Positions 13,051-22,230 of a stretch of 25,544 bases of DNA are shown here, one piece after another (position 1 is the first letter of the stretch; the number at the start of each line of letters is the position of its first letter). The stretch comes from Acidobacteriota bacterium (GTDB lineage Bacteria > Acidobacteriota > Terriglobia > Terriglobales > Acidobacteriaceae). The notes under the pieces are model-generated. The model did no database searches, had not been told where the DNA came from, and worked only from the letters and a program-made list of their open reading frames with translations. The stretch spans positions 1 through 25,544 of the forward strand of contig JAEYQK010000104.1 in the NCBI GenBank assembly GCA_023410055.1. Direction: 5' to 3'. Both the position numbers and the translations under genes were made by a program.

Positions 13051-14309
13051 TAGGAAGTACGAAAGAAATCCAAATTATGCAACCTGCTGTAAGGGCATCA
13101 GAGCCGAGCGAGTTTGATCTCGGCTATTACGGCTGGAGAGTCGTTCTGGCGGCCTGTCTCGGTGTGATGGCAGGCTTCGGGTCTCTCTTCGTCTACACGT
13201 TTTCAGTTTTCGTGAAGCCGCTCGCAGGCACGTTCGGATGGAGTCGTGAGGCGATTTCGAGCGGTTTTGCGATCGCCGCTGTAACCCTTGGCCTTATTTC
13301 GCCATTGTTGGGCCGCTGGATCGATCGTTTTGGGCCCCGCCGCATCATTCTTCCGTGCATGACGATCTACGTCTGCGCCATCGCATCACTGTCTCTTCTC
13401 CGATCCGGCGTCTGGCAGTTTTATGCGACCTGTTTCGTGCTCGGCTTGATTGGAAATGGGGCGGCCCATCTTGCTTACTCGCGCTCCATCTCTACTTGGT
13501 TCCAACAACGCCTGGGAACGGCACTGGCTTTCGTGATGGTCGGAGCGGGCCTCGGTGCAATGATTCTTCCCGTGGCCGCAGAATTCGTCATCGACCGATG
13601 GGGCTGGCGGACGACATACGCGTCACTAGGCGGCCTCGCCCTGTTGCTTGGATTGCCGCTCAGTTGGCACTACATTCGCGATCGACAGACAACCGGGCGA
13701 TACCAGGCCGCGCCTGGGGCACTTTCCGGCGCAACGTTGCAGCAAGGTCTGCTCTCCTTTGCTTTCTGGATCGTCACCGCGATCCTCTTCGTGAGTTCGA
13801 TCAGCATGAATGGGGCTATTACTCATCTGTCGGCGCTCTTAACGGATAGAGGGATCGCAGCCAGCAATGCGGCGCTTTGTGCATCGATTCTGGGCGGCTC
13901 AAGCCTACTCGGCAGGATTGTCGTGGGACGACTGCTAGACCGATTCTTCGCCCCCCGCGTCGCGCTTGCAATTAATCTCATCACCGCATTGGGCATTTAT
14001 CTGCTGGCCAGCGCAAGCAGTTTCCTAGGAGGATCTTTTGCTGCCGCCCTGATTGGCGTCGGAGCAGGCGGCGAAGCTGCCGTTACACCCTATTTGTTGA
14101 CGCGCTACTTTGGCCTACGTGCCTTCTCCACGCTGTACGGTGTCACCTGGACGTTTTATGCGGCGGCGGGAGCGATAGGGCCAGTGATTCTCGGCCGCAC
14201 TTTTGATATGACCGGCTCCTATGCCTCGCTGTTAACTGTGCTTGCGACCGCGTTGGCGTTAGCAGCAGTTGGTAATCTTCTTCTACCACGATATTCGGAT
14301 TTGCAGTAA
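13047..14309 (+). CDS. Major facilitator superfamily transporter
   Basis: This is an inner-membrane secondary transporter (420 aa, about 12 hydrophobic segments). The opening YYGWRVVLAACLGVMAGFGS and the motif-A-like loop GRWIDRFGPRR after the second helix resemble the monocarboxylate/oxalate-formate-antiporter-like branch. A related loop, GRLLDRFFAPR, sits at the same place in the second half. The substrate cannot be told. The start is GTG 13047, overlapping the upstream TGA in GTGA, so translation is probably coupled to the selenoprotein gene. An in-frame ATG at 13077 is the alternative. A short convergent gap separates it from the next gene, with no clear terminator. Confidence 0.92.
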   Translation: MIGSTKEIQIMQPAVRASEPSEFDLGYYGWRVVLAACLGVMAGFGSLFVYTFSVFVKPLAGTFGWSREAISSGFAIAAVTLGLISPLLGRWIDRFGPRRIILPCMTIYVCAIASLSLLRSGVWQFYATCFVLGLIGNGAAHLAYSRSISTWFQQRLGTALAFVMVGAGLGAMILPVAAEFVIDRWGWRTTYASLGGLALLLGLPLSWHYIRDRQTTGRYQAAPGALSGATLQQGLLSFAFWIVTAILFVSSISMNGAITHLSALLTDRGIAASNAALCASILGGSSLLGRIVVGRLLDRFFAPRVALAINLITALGIYLLASASSFLGGSFAAALIGVGAGGEAAVTPYLLTRYFGLRAFSTLYGVTWTFYAAAGAIGPVILGRTFDMTGSYASLLTVLATALALAAVGNLLLPRYSDLQ

Positions 14310-14367
14310 ATCGACCTTTCCTGAGCGGGAACGTTCGACGGGGACCAAGGTCGTGAACAACGGGACT

Positions 14368-16065
14368 CTAGTGCGCAGCAGTTCGCATTGGCGTTGCTTT
14401 GTGATATTCCCGCCGTGCAACTATGCCCGAACCTTCCTTCACTGTAACCGTCTGCCCCGACGCAACATTGGTTAGCCGGTCCGTCTGTCCGCTCGGCCAT
14501 TGGATGATGACCTCATCCGCCTGTGAACGCTGCCCGAGGCCAAACGTGAGCACCAGTTCACTAGAGGAGAGATAACTTGAGCCGCTACGCAGCATTTGTG
14601 CCTGCCGTTCGCCTCCTGAACGCACTGTGACCACAGTGCCGATTCCATCGCGATTCGAACGCGTACCGCTCAACTTCACTCGCACACTACGGTTCGTGCC
14701 ACCTTCGTTATGCAACAAGACCGCCGGTTTCCCATTCGTTGTCATCAGCACGTCTAGGTAGCCGTTATTGTCTATGTCCGCGAATGCAGCGCCTCGCGCG
14801 ACTCGTGGTTTTCCGAAATCTGGCCCGACCTGAGCGGTTGCGTCCGCAAATCTGCCGTGCCCGTCGTTATGGAACAGATGCGCCGGCTCAGCGTATTTCA
14901 CGCGCTTCTGAATGCGCTCAATTTCATTCTCGATGTGACCATTAGCCACTAGAATGTCGAGCCAGCCATCCAGATCGTAATCAAAGAAGAAACATCCGAA
15001 GCCCAATGTCAGCAAGCTTCGCCTTCCAACTTCCGACCGCGGCGCCTCGTCCACAAACAGGACATTGCCTTCGTTGTGGTAGAGCGCCATCATTTGGTTC
15101 GAAAAGTTCCCAACGATGATGCTTGGCCGTCCCGACCGATCATAGTCCGCGGCATCAACGCCCATCCCGGCACGAGCAACGCCGTCCTCACTGAAAGCAA
15201 TGCCTGCCGCTACGCCGCTCTCGCGGAAGTGTCCGTTGCCGTCGTTGACGTAGAGCTTGTTCGGTTGCGTATCATTCGCGATGATCAGGTCCGGCCAACC
15301 ATCCCCATTCACGTCAGCGACTGCAATGCCCAACGATTTCGCCGTTGGGTCATAGAGCCCCGCTTTCTTCGTCGCGTCCTCGAACCTTCCATTTCCGAGG
15401 TTGTGCCACAATCGCAGCGACACGCCTTTGTAGCCCTCAGGCGTGCAGTAGGACTTTCTTGTGCCGTCCAACGTGCAAAACAAATCTGTCGCCGGACTCC
15501 ACTGCACATAATTCGCCACCACCAGATCCAGCTTTCCGTCGCGATCATAATCGACCCAAGCAGCGCTTGTGCTGAACTCGTTCGGTCCCCACATTGCAGC
15601 AGCCCGGGTCACGTCACTGAACGTGCCGTTTCCATTGTTGTGAAACAGATGGCTCTGCCCGAGTGCCGTGATGAAGATGTCGTCGAAGCCGTCGTTGTCG
15701 TAATCCGCAACCGTCACCCCGAGCCCAAACATCCGTACAGCCAGTCCCGACCTCGCAGTCACATCAGTGAAGGTTCCGTTGCGATTGTTGTGATAGAGCT
15801 TCAGGGTGGACGATCGTCCCGAAGCACTCCAATCCTGTCCATTGACCAGCAGAATGTCCGGGTATCCATCGTTGTCGTAGTCGACGAATGCGCATCCCGG
15901 GCCCATCGTTTCGGGCAGGTACTTCTTCCCGCGGGCGCCGTTGTTGTGAACGAACTGAATGCCCGCCTGGCGCGTGATATCGCGGAACGTAACTTGCGCA
16001 GGCGCAGCGAGGCCGGCAAACAACACACAAGTGAGCAGCACAATCCAACGGCGGGTCTTGATCAT
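14368..16065 (-). CDS. Secreted CRTAC/ASPIC-UnbV beta-propeller protein with FG-GAP/VCBS repeats
   Basis: This is an exported calcium-binding propeller protein (565 aa). A signal peptide is clear (MIKTRRWIVLLTCVLFAGLA, then APAQ). At least seven repeats of the D-x-D/N-x-D-G-x-x-D type follow, for example VDYDNDGYPDILLVNG, VADYDNDGFDDIFI, VDYDRDGKLDLVVANY, VADVNGDGWPDLIIAND and FDYDLDGWLDILVANG. The C-terminal ASPIC/UnbV domain (about 465-545) contains IIQWPSGQTDRLTNV. The start codon overlaps the stop of the upstream multiheme gene (ATGA, 16062-16065), so the pair is translationally coupled. The function of such proteins is not settled; a periplasmic or surface partner of the cytochrome is inferred. 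Confidence 0.93.
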   Translation of the reverse strand: MIKTRRWIVLLTCVLFAGLAAPAQVTFRDITRQAGIQFVHNNGARGKKYLPETMGPGCAFVDYDNDGYPDILLVNGQDWSASGRSSTLKLYHNNRNGTFTDVTARSGLAVRMFGLGVTVADYDNDGFDDIFITALGQSHLFHNNGNGTFSDVTRAAAMWGPNEFSTSAAWVDYDRDGKLDLVVANYVQWSPATDLFCTLDGTRKSYCTPEGYKGVSLRLWHNLGNGRFEDATKKAGLYDPTAKSLGIAVADVNGDGWPDLIIANDTQPNKLYVNDGNGHFRESGVAAGIAFSEDGVARAGMGVDAADYDRSGRPSIIVGNFSNQMMALYHNEGNVLFVDEAPRSEVGRRSLLTLGFGCFFFDYDLDGWLDILVANGHIENEIERIQKRVKYAEPAHLFHNDGHGRFADATAQVGPDFGKPRVARGAAFADIDNNGYLDVLMTTNGKPAVLLHNEGGTNRSVRVKLSGTRSNRDGIGTVVTVRSGGERQAQMLRSGSSYLSSSELVLTFGLGQRSQADEVIIQWPSGQTDRLTNVASGQTVTVKEGSGIVARREYHKATPMRTAAH

Positions 16066-18821
16066 CTCGCTCCCCGCCCAAGCGGCACGGAAGTATGTTC
16101 GTGGATTGCCTGCCGCTCGTTGTTATCTTCCGGATGTTTTTGCCGATAAGCGCCCGTTAGCGCTTGTGACGATTCGTCAGCCTTGAATCGCATGTAGCGT
16201 TTCTCGAACTCCGCCGCAAGCGCCGTGTTCCCCAGTCCGCGATAGCACAGCATCATGTTGTAGTTCGCCTGAAGATCTTCGGGATCGACAGCCAGTGCCT
16301 CCCGGAATTGCGCGATCGCATCCTCATACTTGTGTTTCAAGAACAGCACTCGCCCCATCTCATCCCGCACGACCCGGTCCTTCGGATACTGCGCCACAAC
16401 GGTCTGAAGATGCTGGATCGCGCCATCGTAGTCACCATCGCTCCGCAGCACGCGGGCATAGAAGAAGTGCGTGCGCGCCAAATTCGGCCTCAGGTTCAGT
16501 GCTTTCGTTAAGACTTCCCGCGCACGCTCCATATCGCCTTCTTGCACTGCCACGCGCCCGAGATTCACCCACCCGTCGGCATTGGTGGGATCTGCTTCCG
16601 TGACTTTCGTGAAAGCTCCCGCTGCCCCACGCAGATCACCCTGAAGGAGCATTCCAATCCCGTAATCGTTCCACCGTTGCCAGTCTTCCTTCTCCGCCAC
16701 AGCAACCGGGTTCGGAGTCTTCGCATTCCGCGGCAGAACTCTGAATTCCTGCGCCGTCTCCGCCATAACCGTAATCGGCAGGTCAGGAACCCGCTTCAGT
16801 TTTCCCGAAACGCCCGACGTATCGCCTGTGAACGTGAATTTCCGGTCATCGTAGGAAGCTGTTGTCAACGGCTCAGTCGCAGCTTGCGACGACACGCCGG
16901 CAAAAGAGAACTGGGTATTCCACCATGAGAACTTGCGGTAGCAAAGCCGTGCCGTGAATGTAATCTTGTCGCCCGCATTCTCCGGAACCTTCACGCGGAA
17001 GTGCACCGTGTCAGCTGCTCCCGGCGGTATCAACCTCACATATACAACCGATCGCGTCGCCCACGCGTTGCGCTTGTTGATCGGGTTGCCGTGTTCATCG
17101 ATCTGCAGCGAACGATAGAAGTGGGCCCCTTTCTCCACGGGACCCCGCCCATCATCCTCGACCTGCCCGCTCCAGAAAACCGTTTGCCCTTTGTCGTCGA
17201 CGCCGCGCAGCTCAAGCCATGTATCGTATGCATCGACAGTGCCGCCCGGAAAGAAGTGTCCCACTCCGCGCGTCCGCACTACAACATCCAGCCGGACACT
17301 CTCGCCCCGCTTAAGAACAGCATCAATTCGGTCCAGTGGAGCCGTCACAGGAGTCGCCTTCTCCTCTCCGCCGCCTTGTACCCTTGCGGGACTCTCCGCC
17401 TCTTCCCCAACAGCAAACGTAGTCGCGCTTTCGTTCTGGACGAATCCTGCAGACGAACCCGGTGCCACATGAGCCAGCGCGAAAATGTCGACAGAAAGCG
17501 TGCTCTTCAGCATCCGTAGCACTTCTTTCATCTGCTCCGGATCTTGATTAGCTGTTGCGAGTGCCGTATTGGCTCCAGGGAAGGCATGCGAGTGAATCTT
17601 GCCATCGATGTTTCCAGCATCACTCGACTTCGTCATCGGCATGTGGCAATCCGCGCATTGCTGCGACTTCGGCGGGTAATAGAACGAGCGAGCACCGAAT
17701 CCCGACACGCCGCTCGCCTGCCAGTTGTCATATTCATTGAACCCGCGGATCCACCTATAGCCATTCACCGGCACATCGAGATGAACCTTGTGACACGACG
17801 AGCAGAACTCCGCGGTCTGCTCCCGCATGAACGGCTTCAGAAACACGCGCCGGTGTGGCTCTGGATTAAGCCTGATTGTGAAGTCATGCAACCAGCGCAA
17901 TATCGGATTCTTCGTCGCTGCCAGTTCGTGAAGTTCCGGATACTCCAGCTGGAAATCAGCCTGTCCCATCGTGCTTTTCACCTGCACGATCGAGTGGCAC
18001 ATCATGCAACCTAACCCCGCCTGCGCCTCCGGACGATTCACGATTTCCTTGATCGGAGTGTCCATCATACCGCTATAGAGCAAGGCCGGATCATGGCACC
18101 CGCCGCACCATTTCGACGGCTTCGTCCCCTTCACCTCTTGCATGTACTCGATACTCTTTCGGTACCACTGATTGTTGAAAGAAGAGAAGTGATGGGCCGA
18201 ACGGTTCCACTCGTTGTAGGCGTCCTGATGGCACCGAGCACATGCGTCCGATTCCATGAAGAACTTGGCAGGGATCTTCTTTCCTCCCGCAACCTGCGCC
18301 GAGCTCGGAAAGAACGGTCCCTGCGGACCATCGCCCTCGTCGTCCATCGAGAGTGGAGCCATTGGAGGATTCTTGATGGCAAAGCGCTTCTGCCATGATT
18401 CGCGCAGGTACCAGCTGGCACCAGCAACAGCAACAAGCACCAACAAAGTCGACCCCGCAAGTTGCCACGCGTTCCGGTTCCAGCGCGACGAGAGCCACCC
18501 CGCTACAAGCAGCGCAACCGCCACCGCACTGATTGCCGCATGTGCAATCCATAAACTATGGAAAGGTCGCGTAGCTCCCGTCGCAATCAACGCCAGCCCA
18601 CAAAGCGCCGCGAGCGCGAGCAGAACTACCCCGAGACGAGACACTCCGCCGTTTCGCCAGAAATGTGGCAGCCAGCGGAAAGCGAATATGCTGAAGAGAA
18701 CTCCTACCCCAGTGTGAACTAGAACCAGCGCCGCATAAGTGAGACTAGGCGCAGGCCAAGCGTAGAGGTACAGCGCCGAAAGCGAAAGGACACAGAGAGC
18801 CACCCACCCCGTTCTTCTCAT
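16062..18821 (-). CDS. Membrane-anchored pentaheme cytochrome c with C-terminal TPRs
   Basis: This is a 919-residue fusion. Four hydrophobic helices at about residues 5-145 anchor it in the membrane. The periplasmic part has five CxxCH heme sites: CARCH (194), CGGCH (239), CMMCH (272), CSSCH (340) and CADCH (389). The spacing and extra His residues resemble the cytochrome c554/multiheme-peptide group. A beta-rich middle follows (about 500-690), then three to four tetratricopeptide repeats at about 730-890, for example the one with DYDGAIQHLQTVVAQYPKD. It should move electrons in the periplasm; donor and acceptor are unknown. It is the first gene of a coupled pair with the CRTAC protein. The ATG at 18821 has only a weak ribosome site. 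Confidence 0.92.
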   Translation of the reverse strand: MRRTGWVALCVLSLSALYLYAWPAPSLTYAALVLVHTGVGVLFSIFAFRWLPHFWRNGGVSRLGVVLLALAALCGLALIATGATRPFHSLWIAHAAISAVAVALLVAGWLSSRWNRNAWQLAGSTLLVLVAVAGASWYLRESWQKRFAIKNPPMAPLSMDDEGDGPQGPFFPSSAQVAGGKKIPAKFFMESDACARCHQDAYNEWNRSAHHFSSFNNQWYRKSIEYMQEVKGTKPSKWCGGCHDPALLYSGMMDTPIKEIVNRPEAQAGLGCMMCHSIVQVKSTMGQADFQLEYPELHELAATKNPILRWLHDFTIRLNPEPHRRVFLKPFMREQTAEFCSSCHKVHLDVPVNGYRWIRGFNEYDNWQASGVSGFGARSFYYPPKSQQCADCHMPMTKSSDAGNIDGKIHSHAFPGANTALATANQDPEQMKEVLRMLKSTLSVDIFALAHVAPGSSAGFVQNESATTFAVGEEAESPARVQGGGEEKATPVTAPLDRIDAVLKRGESVRLDVVVRTRGVGHFFPGGTVDAYDTWLELRGVDDKGQTVFWSGQVEDDGRGPVEKGAHFYRSLQIDEHGNPINKRNAWATRSVVYVRLIPPGAADTVHFRVKVPENAGDKITFTARLCYRKFSWWNTQFSFAGVSSQAATEPLTTASYDDRKFTFTGDTSGVSGKLKRVPDLPITVMAETAQEFRVLPRNAKTPNPVAVAEKEDWQRWNDYGIGMLLQGDLRGAAGAFTKVTEADPTNADGWVNLGRVAVQEGDMERAREVLTKALNLRPNLARTHFFYARVLRSDGDYDGAIQHLQTVVAQYPKDRVVRDEMGRVLFLKHKYEDAIAQFREALAVDPEDLQANYNMMLCYRGLGNTALAAEFEKRYMRFKADESSQALTGAYRQKHPEDNNERQAIHEHTSVPLGRGAR

Positions 18822-18969
18822 CCCGAGAAGCAGTCTGGAATTGGACAGTCCCTGCTGTCAATAATATGGAAATACTAAGGCCAATTGCTGGTCCGAGTTT
18901 CCCAAGTGAAGCGACGTGCTCGCTGGTTCCTGCGGGCATGCGAGAATAGACGGGGAACAACGGTACAAA

Positions 18970-20946
18970 ATGATTCAGCTAAACGGCGCAGGGAAGCGCT
19001 TCAGCCACAAATTGCTATTTGAAGGTCTTGACTGGCTCATTACGCCACATGATCGAGTTGGCCTGGTTGGCGCAAACGGCTCGGGCAAGACCACGTTGAT
19101 GAAGGTCCTCGCTGGGATCGAGTCGCTGGACTATGGCGCTCTGACTGTTGCGAAAGGAACGAGCACAGGTTACCTGCCGCAGGACGGTCTCGCTCTCTCC
19201 GGTAGAACCGTTTTTGCCGAGTGCATGTCGGTCTTTTCTGGACTGCGCGAGATGGAAGTTGAGATGGAGTCTCTGACGAGGGACATGGGGGACCTCGACC
19301 CAGCATCGCTCGAATACCAAGCTGTAGCCGAACGTTACCACGTCCTGCAAGACCAGTTCCGTGCCCATGACGGATACTCGGTCGACGCGCAAGTCGGTTC
19401 CGTACTCTCCGGTCTCGGATTTGGAAAGAAGGACTGGGCGCGGCTTACGGACGAGTTCAGCGGCGGTTGGCAAATGCGAATCGCACTGGCCAAACTTCTG
19501 TTGCAGAAACCAAACCTGCTGCTCCTCGACGAACCAACCAACCATCTGGACCTCGAGTCACGCAACTGGCTTGAAGAGTATCTGAAAGAATACCCGCACG
19601 CGGTCGTTCTGATCTCGCATGATCGCTATTTCCTCGACGTCACAGTCGGGAAGATCGCGGAGATATGGAACAAGGCTATCCATTTCTATCCCGGCAATTA
19701 CGACCAGTACATTGCCCAGAAGCAGCAGCGGCGCGAGGCTCTGGAGTCCGCATATCGTAACCAGCGCGAGCGGATCGAGCAACTGGAAGCGTTCATCAAC
19801 CGGTTCCGCTACCAGGCCACCAAGGCGAAGCAGGTGCAAAGCCGGATCAAGGAGTTGGAGAAGATCGAGCGAATCGAAATCCCTCCAGACGAGAAGACGA
19901 TTCATTTCACCTTCCCGCAGCCGAAGCCTAGCGGACGCCTTGTAGTTGAGTTCAAAGAGGTCTCCAAGAGCTACGGCGACCTGACAGTATTTAGCGGTGC
20001 GACGTTTAACATCGAACGTGGCGACCGGGTCGCGCTTGTTGGTGTCAACGGTGCCGGCAAATCAACCCTTATCAAACTGCTTTCCCATTCGGAGCCGCTC
20101 ACATGCGGCGAATACAAGCTAGGTCATAATGTCGAAGTCGATTACTTTGCTCAGGATCAGTACAAGGAACTGGATCCAGAGGCTAGGGTGCTCGACGACT
20201 TGTGGAGCTTAGCGCCTCAATGCGGCCAAACGGAGTTGCGCAATCTGCTCGGTTCATTCCTGTTTTCGGAAGAAGATGTCTTCAAACGCATCGGCGTGCT
20301 TAGCGGCGGGGAGCGCAATCGTTATGCCCTGGCCCGAATGCTGTTGCGTCCGTCGAATTTCCTGCTGATGGACGAACCAACGAACCATCTTGACCTGCGT
20401 GCCAAGGACGTATTGCTTGAGGCTCTCCAGGAGTTCCAGGGAACCGTGGTCTTTGTCTCCCACGATCGCTACTTTATCGATAAGCTTGCGACCCGAATAT
20501 TCGAGGTTGCCGACGGTGCAGTCACTGTGTTCCCGGGCAACTACGAGGATTATGTCTGGCGCAAGCAGCGTCAGGACGAAGCGATCGCAAGTGCGGCCAA
20601 CCAGCAGCAATCTGCGTCGACTTCTAATAAGCCGAATATTGCGCGCGAGAGTATCGCCTCGGAGTCCTCCGTTTCGGGAGATGGTGCAAAGACGCGTCGC
20701 ATCAACCCGATCAGACTCCGCCAGATGCAGGAGAGAGTTGGTCAAATCGAAGAGGAAATATCGAGGCTCGAAGCTGGTATCTCAGAGTGCGAAGCGGCTC
20801 TCTCCTCATTCGTCAGTGCTGAGGAGACGCAGCGCCAGACGGAGTTGCTGGCCCAGAGACGTGCGGAACTGGAGTGCTTGATGGCCGAGTGGGAAGAGCT
20901 GTCCAGTGTCATTGAGGGCAGCGATGCTGCTCCCGTTGTTCAGTGA
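18970..20946 (+). CDS. ABC-F family ATPase (Uup/YheS-like)
   Basis: This is a soluble protein with two ABC ATPase domains and no membrane part (658 aa), acting on ribosomes or nucleic acid rather than in transport. The Walker A motifs are GANGSGKT (34-41) and GVNGAGKST. Signatures are FSGGWQMR and LSGGERNR, and both Walker B regions read LDEPTNHLDL or MDEPTNHLDL. The linker between domains contains the ABC-F tower region (FRYQATKAKQVQSRIKELEK). The C-terminal 60 residues form a coiled coil (QMQERVGQIEEEISRLEAGI), as in Uup. I chose ATG 18970 (MIQLNGAGKRF) although the frame is open from 18916, because domain alignment begins there. It diverges from the multiheme gene. Confidence 0.93.
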   Translation: MIQLNGAGKRFSHKLLFEGLDWLITPHDRVGLVGANGSGKTTLMKVLAGIESLDYGALTVAKGTSTGYLPQDGLALSGRTVFAECMSVFSGLREMEVEMESLTRDMGDLDPASLEYQAVAERYHVLQDQFRAHDGYSVDAQVGSVLSGLGFGKKDWARLTDEFSGGWQMRIALAKLLLQKPNLLLLDEPTNHLDLESRNWLEEYLKEYPHAVVLISHDRYFLDVTVGKIAEIWNKAIHFYPGNYDQYIAQKQQRREALESAYRNQRERIEQLEAFINRFRYQATKAKQVQSRIKELEKIERIEIPPDEKTIHFTFPQPKPSGRLVVEFKEVSKSYGDLTVFSGATFNIERGDRVALVGVNGAGKSTLIKLLSHSEPLTCGEYKLGHNVEVDYFAQDQYKELDPEARVLDDLWSLAPQCGQTELRNLLGSFLFSEEDVFKRIGVLSGGERNRYALARMLLRPSNFLLMDEPTNHLDLRAKDVLLEALQEFQGTVVFVSHDRYFIDKLATRIFEVADGAVTVFPGNYEDYVWRKQRQDEAIASAANQQQSASTSNKPNIARESIASESSVSGDGAKTRRINPIRLRQMQERVGQIEEEISRLEAGISECEAALSSFVSAEETQRQTELLAQRRAELECLMAEWEELSSVIEGSDAAPVVQ

Positions 20947-20986
20947 GCCTTGGCGAAAACTGGTCTTGTGCTTAGAATACTGTTCT

Positions 20987-21367
20987 ATGAGGAAATACTC
21001 GGTCGTAGTGCTTCTCTCGTTTCTGCTCGTCGCGCTAGCCTCTTTTGCCGATAGTGACAAAGACAAGTCTTCGGACCTCAAGTTTGTTGTGGTGAAGGAA
21101 GAAAATGGCAAGCCCGTGCGCAACGCAAGCGTCATCCTGCACGCAGTCGACAAGAATGGGAAGCAGGAAAAGGGCGGGTTGCAGCTCAAAACAGATGCGG
21201 AGGGAAATGCGAGCTTCAACGGAATCCCATACGGAAAGCTTCGCATACAGGTCTTGGCTCGTGGGTTCCAGACATTCGGCAACGACTACGACATCAGTGA
21301 GCCCACTCATACCTTTGAAATCAAGCTGAAGCCGCCTCAAAAGCAATTCAGCATCTACGACAAATAG
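20987..21367 (+). CDS. Small secreted carboxypeptidase-regulatory-like domain protein
   Basis: The 126-residue product starts at ATG 20987 with a signal peptide (MRKYSVVVLLSFLLVALASF, then AD). The mature part is one beta-sandwich of the carboxypeptidase-regulatory-like type: VVVKEENGKPVRNASVILHA, then TDAEGNASFNGIPYGKLRIQ, then VLARGF. Such domains are common in extracellular and TonB-linked proteins of Acidobacteriota. Alone, as here, the function is unknown; binding or a structural role in the periplasm is plausible. It follows the ABC-F gene by 40 nt and is closed by a strong terminator, so the two may share a transcript. Confidence 0.82.
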   Translation: MRKYSVVVLLSFLLVALASFADSDKDKSSDLKFVVVKEENGKPVRNASVILHAVDKNGKQEKGGLQLKTDAEGNASFNGIPYGKLRIQVLARGFQTFGNDYDISEPTHTFEIKLKPPQKQFSIYDK

Positions 21368-21384
21368 TCGGGATCGTTCAGTGC

Positions 21385-21409
21385 CCCCACCCCCCTGGGT
21401 GGGGTCTTT
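21385..21409 (+). terminator. Rho-independent terminator
   Basis: CCCCACCC (21385-21392) pairs with GGGTGGGG (21397-21404) around a 4-nt loop, followed by TCTTTT. It lies 17 nt after the stop of the gene ending at 21367. Confidence 0.88.
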
Positions 21410-21720
21410 TATTGCAAATAAACATACTTAGCGATTTTCTTGGCCTAAGTACTGTGAATCAAAGAACTTAATCTGTGAGAACAGGCAGAATTGAGTCCTC
21501 GAGTCACGGTGCCATCGGCGGATTCAATCTCTACCCTCATTCGAGCTTGGCTACTACACAGATCAAGTATGACAGAGTCGAGGGGGTAAACCCGACACAT
21601 GGGTGCGAAGTGTATTTGGTTTGGGCTCAGCGAGTTGCGCGCGAGTCCGCAGCTCCGCGGGCTTGACAATGTCCAGCGATGTTACGCGTTCGGGCAAAAT
21701 TCTGCAATGCGAACGTCTGC
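21410..21720. other. Gene-free convergent region
   Basis: I see no supported gene, RNA or repeat in these 311 bases between two convergent units. Short frames exist on both strands (for example minus 21669-21445), but they lack ribosome sites and family resemblance. Confidence 0.5.
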
Positions 21721-22230
21721 CTAGACTGCGTTGGTTTCTTGCTTCGGAGTCTTGACGAATAGGATTTCTGCAACGAGCAGGATTGCTCCCGTCACGATGG
21801 CGGTGTCAGCCACGTTGAACGCTGGCCAGTGGTATGACCCGACGTAGAAAAGCAGGAAATCCACCACTTTGCCCGTGAATAGCCGGTCCCACAGATTACC
21901 GATTGCCCCGCCCATAACGAGTGAAAGGCCCATCCCTGTCATGCTCACAGCATGACTATTCTTCCAGAGCAGGGTTGTAACCACAACCAGCGCGGCAACC
22001 GAGAACAAGATCAGAACTGTGATCTTCAACTGCGTCGGAGAATCGTCGAAGAGCCCAAAAGCTGCACCTCTGTTCTCCACATGCGTGAGACTGAAAAAGC
22101 CCGTGATGACAGGGATACTGTCGTGAAGATTGATTCTCTGCGCAACCAGCCACTTTGTCCCGCGATCAGCGAGCACAATGATCGCAGCGATCAGGAAGTA
22201 GTACTTGCGCATTGCGTGCAGCACACTCAT
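21721..22230 (-). CDS. lspA: Lipoprotein signal peptidase (signal peptidase II)
   Basis: This inner-membrane aspartyl protease cleaves signal peptides of prolipoproteins after lipidation (169 aa). Four transmembrane helices are visible. Conserved blocks are DRGTKWLV near residue 22, N53 in HVENRGAAFGLF, GNLWDRLFTGKVVDF with catalytic D124, and FNVADTAI with catalytic D142. The ATG at 22230 overlaps the ileS stop (22227-22230), the classic ileS-lspA coupling; an ATG six codons later is the alternative start. Nothing is missing. Confidence 0.96.
   Translation of the reverse strand: MSVLHAMRKYYFLIAAIIVLADRGTKWLVAQRINLHDSIPVITGFFSLTHVENRGAAFGLFDDSPTQLKITVLILFSVAALVVVTTLLWKNSHAVSMTGMGLSLVMGGAIGNLWDRLFTGKVVDFLLFYVGSYHWPAFNVADTAIVTGAILLVAEILFVKTPKQETNAV

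Noticed and set aside
15076..16149. 357-residue plus-strand ORF
   Set aside because: It is antisense to the CRTAC gene; repeated D-x-D-G codons produce the long open frame.
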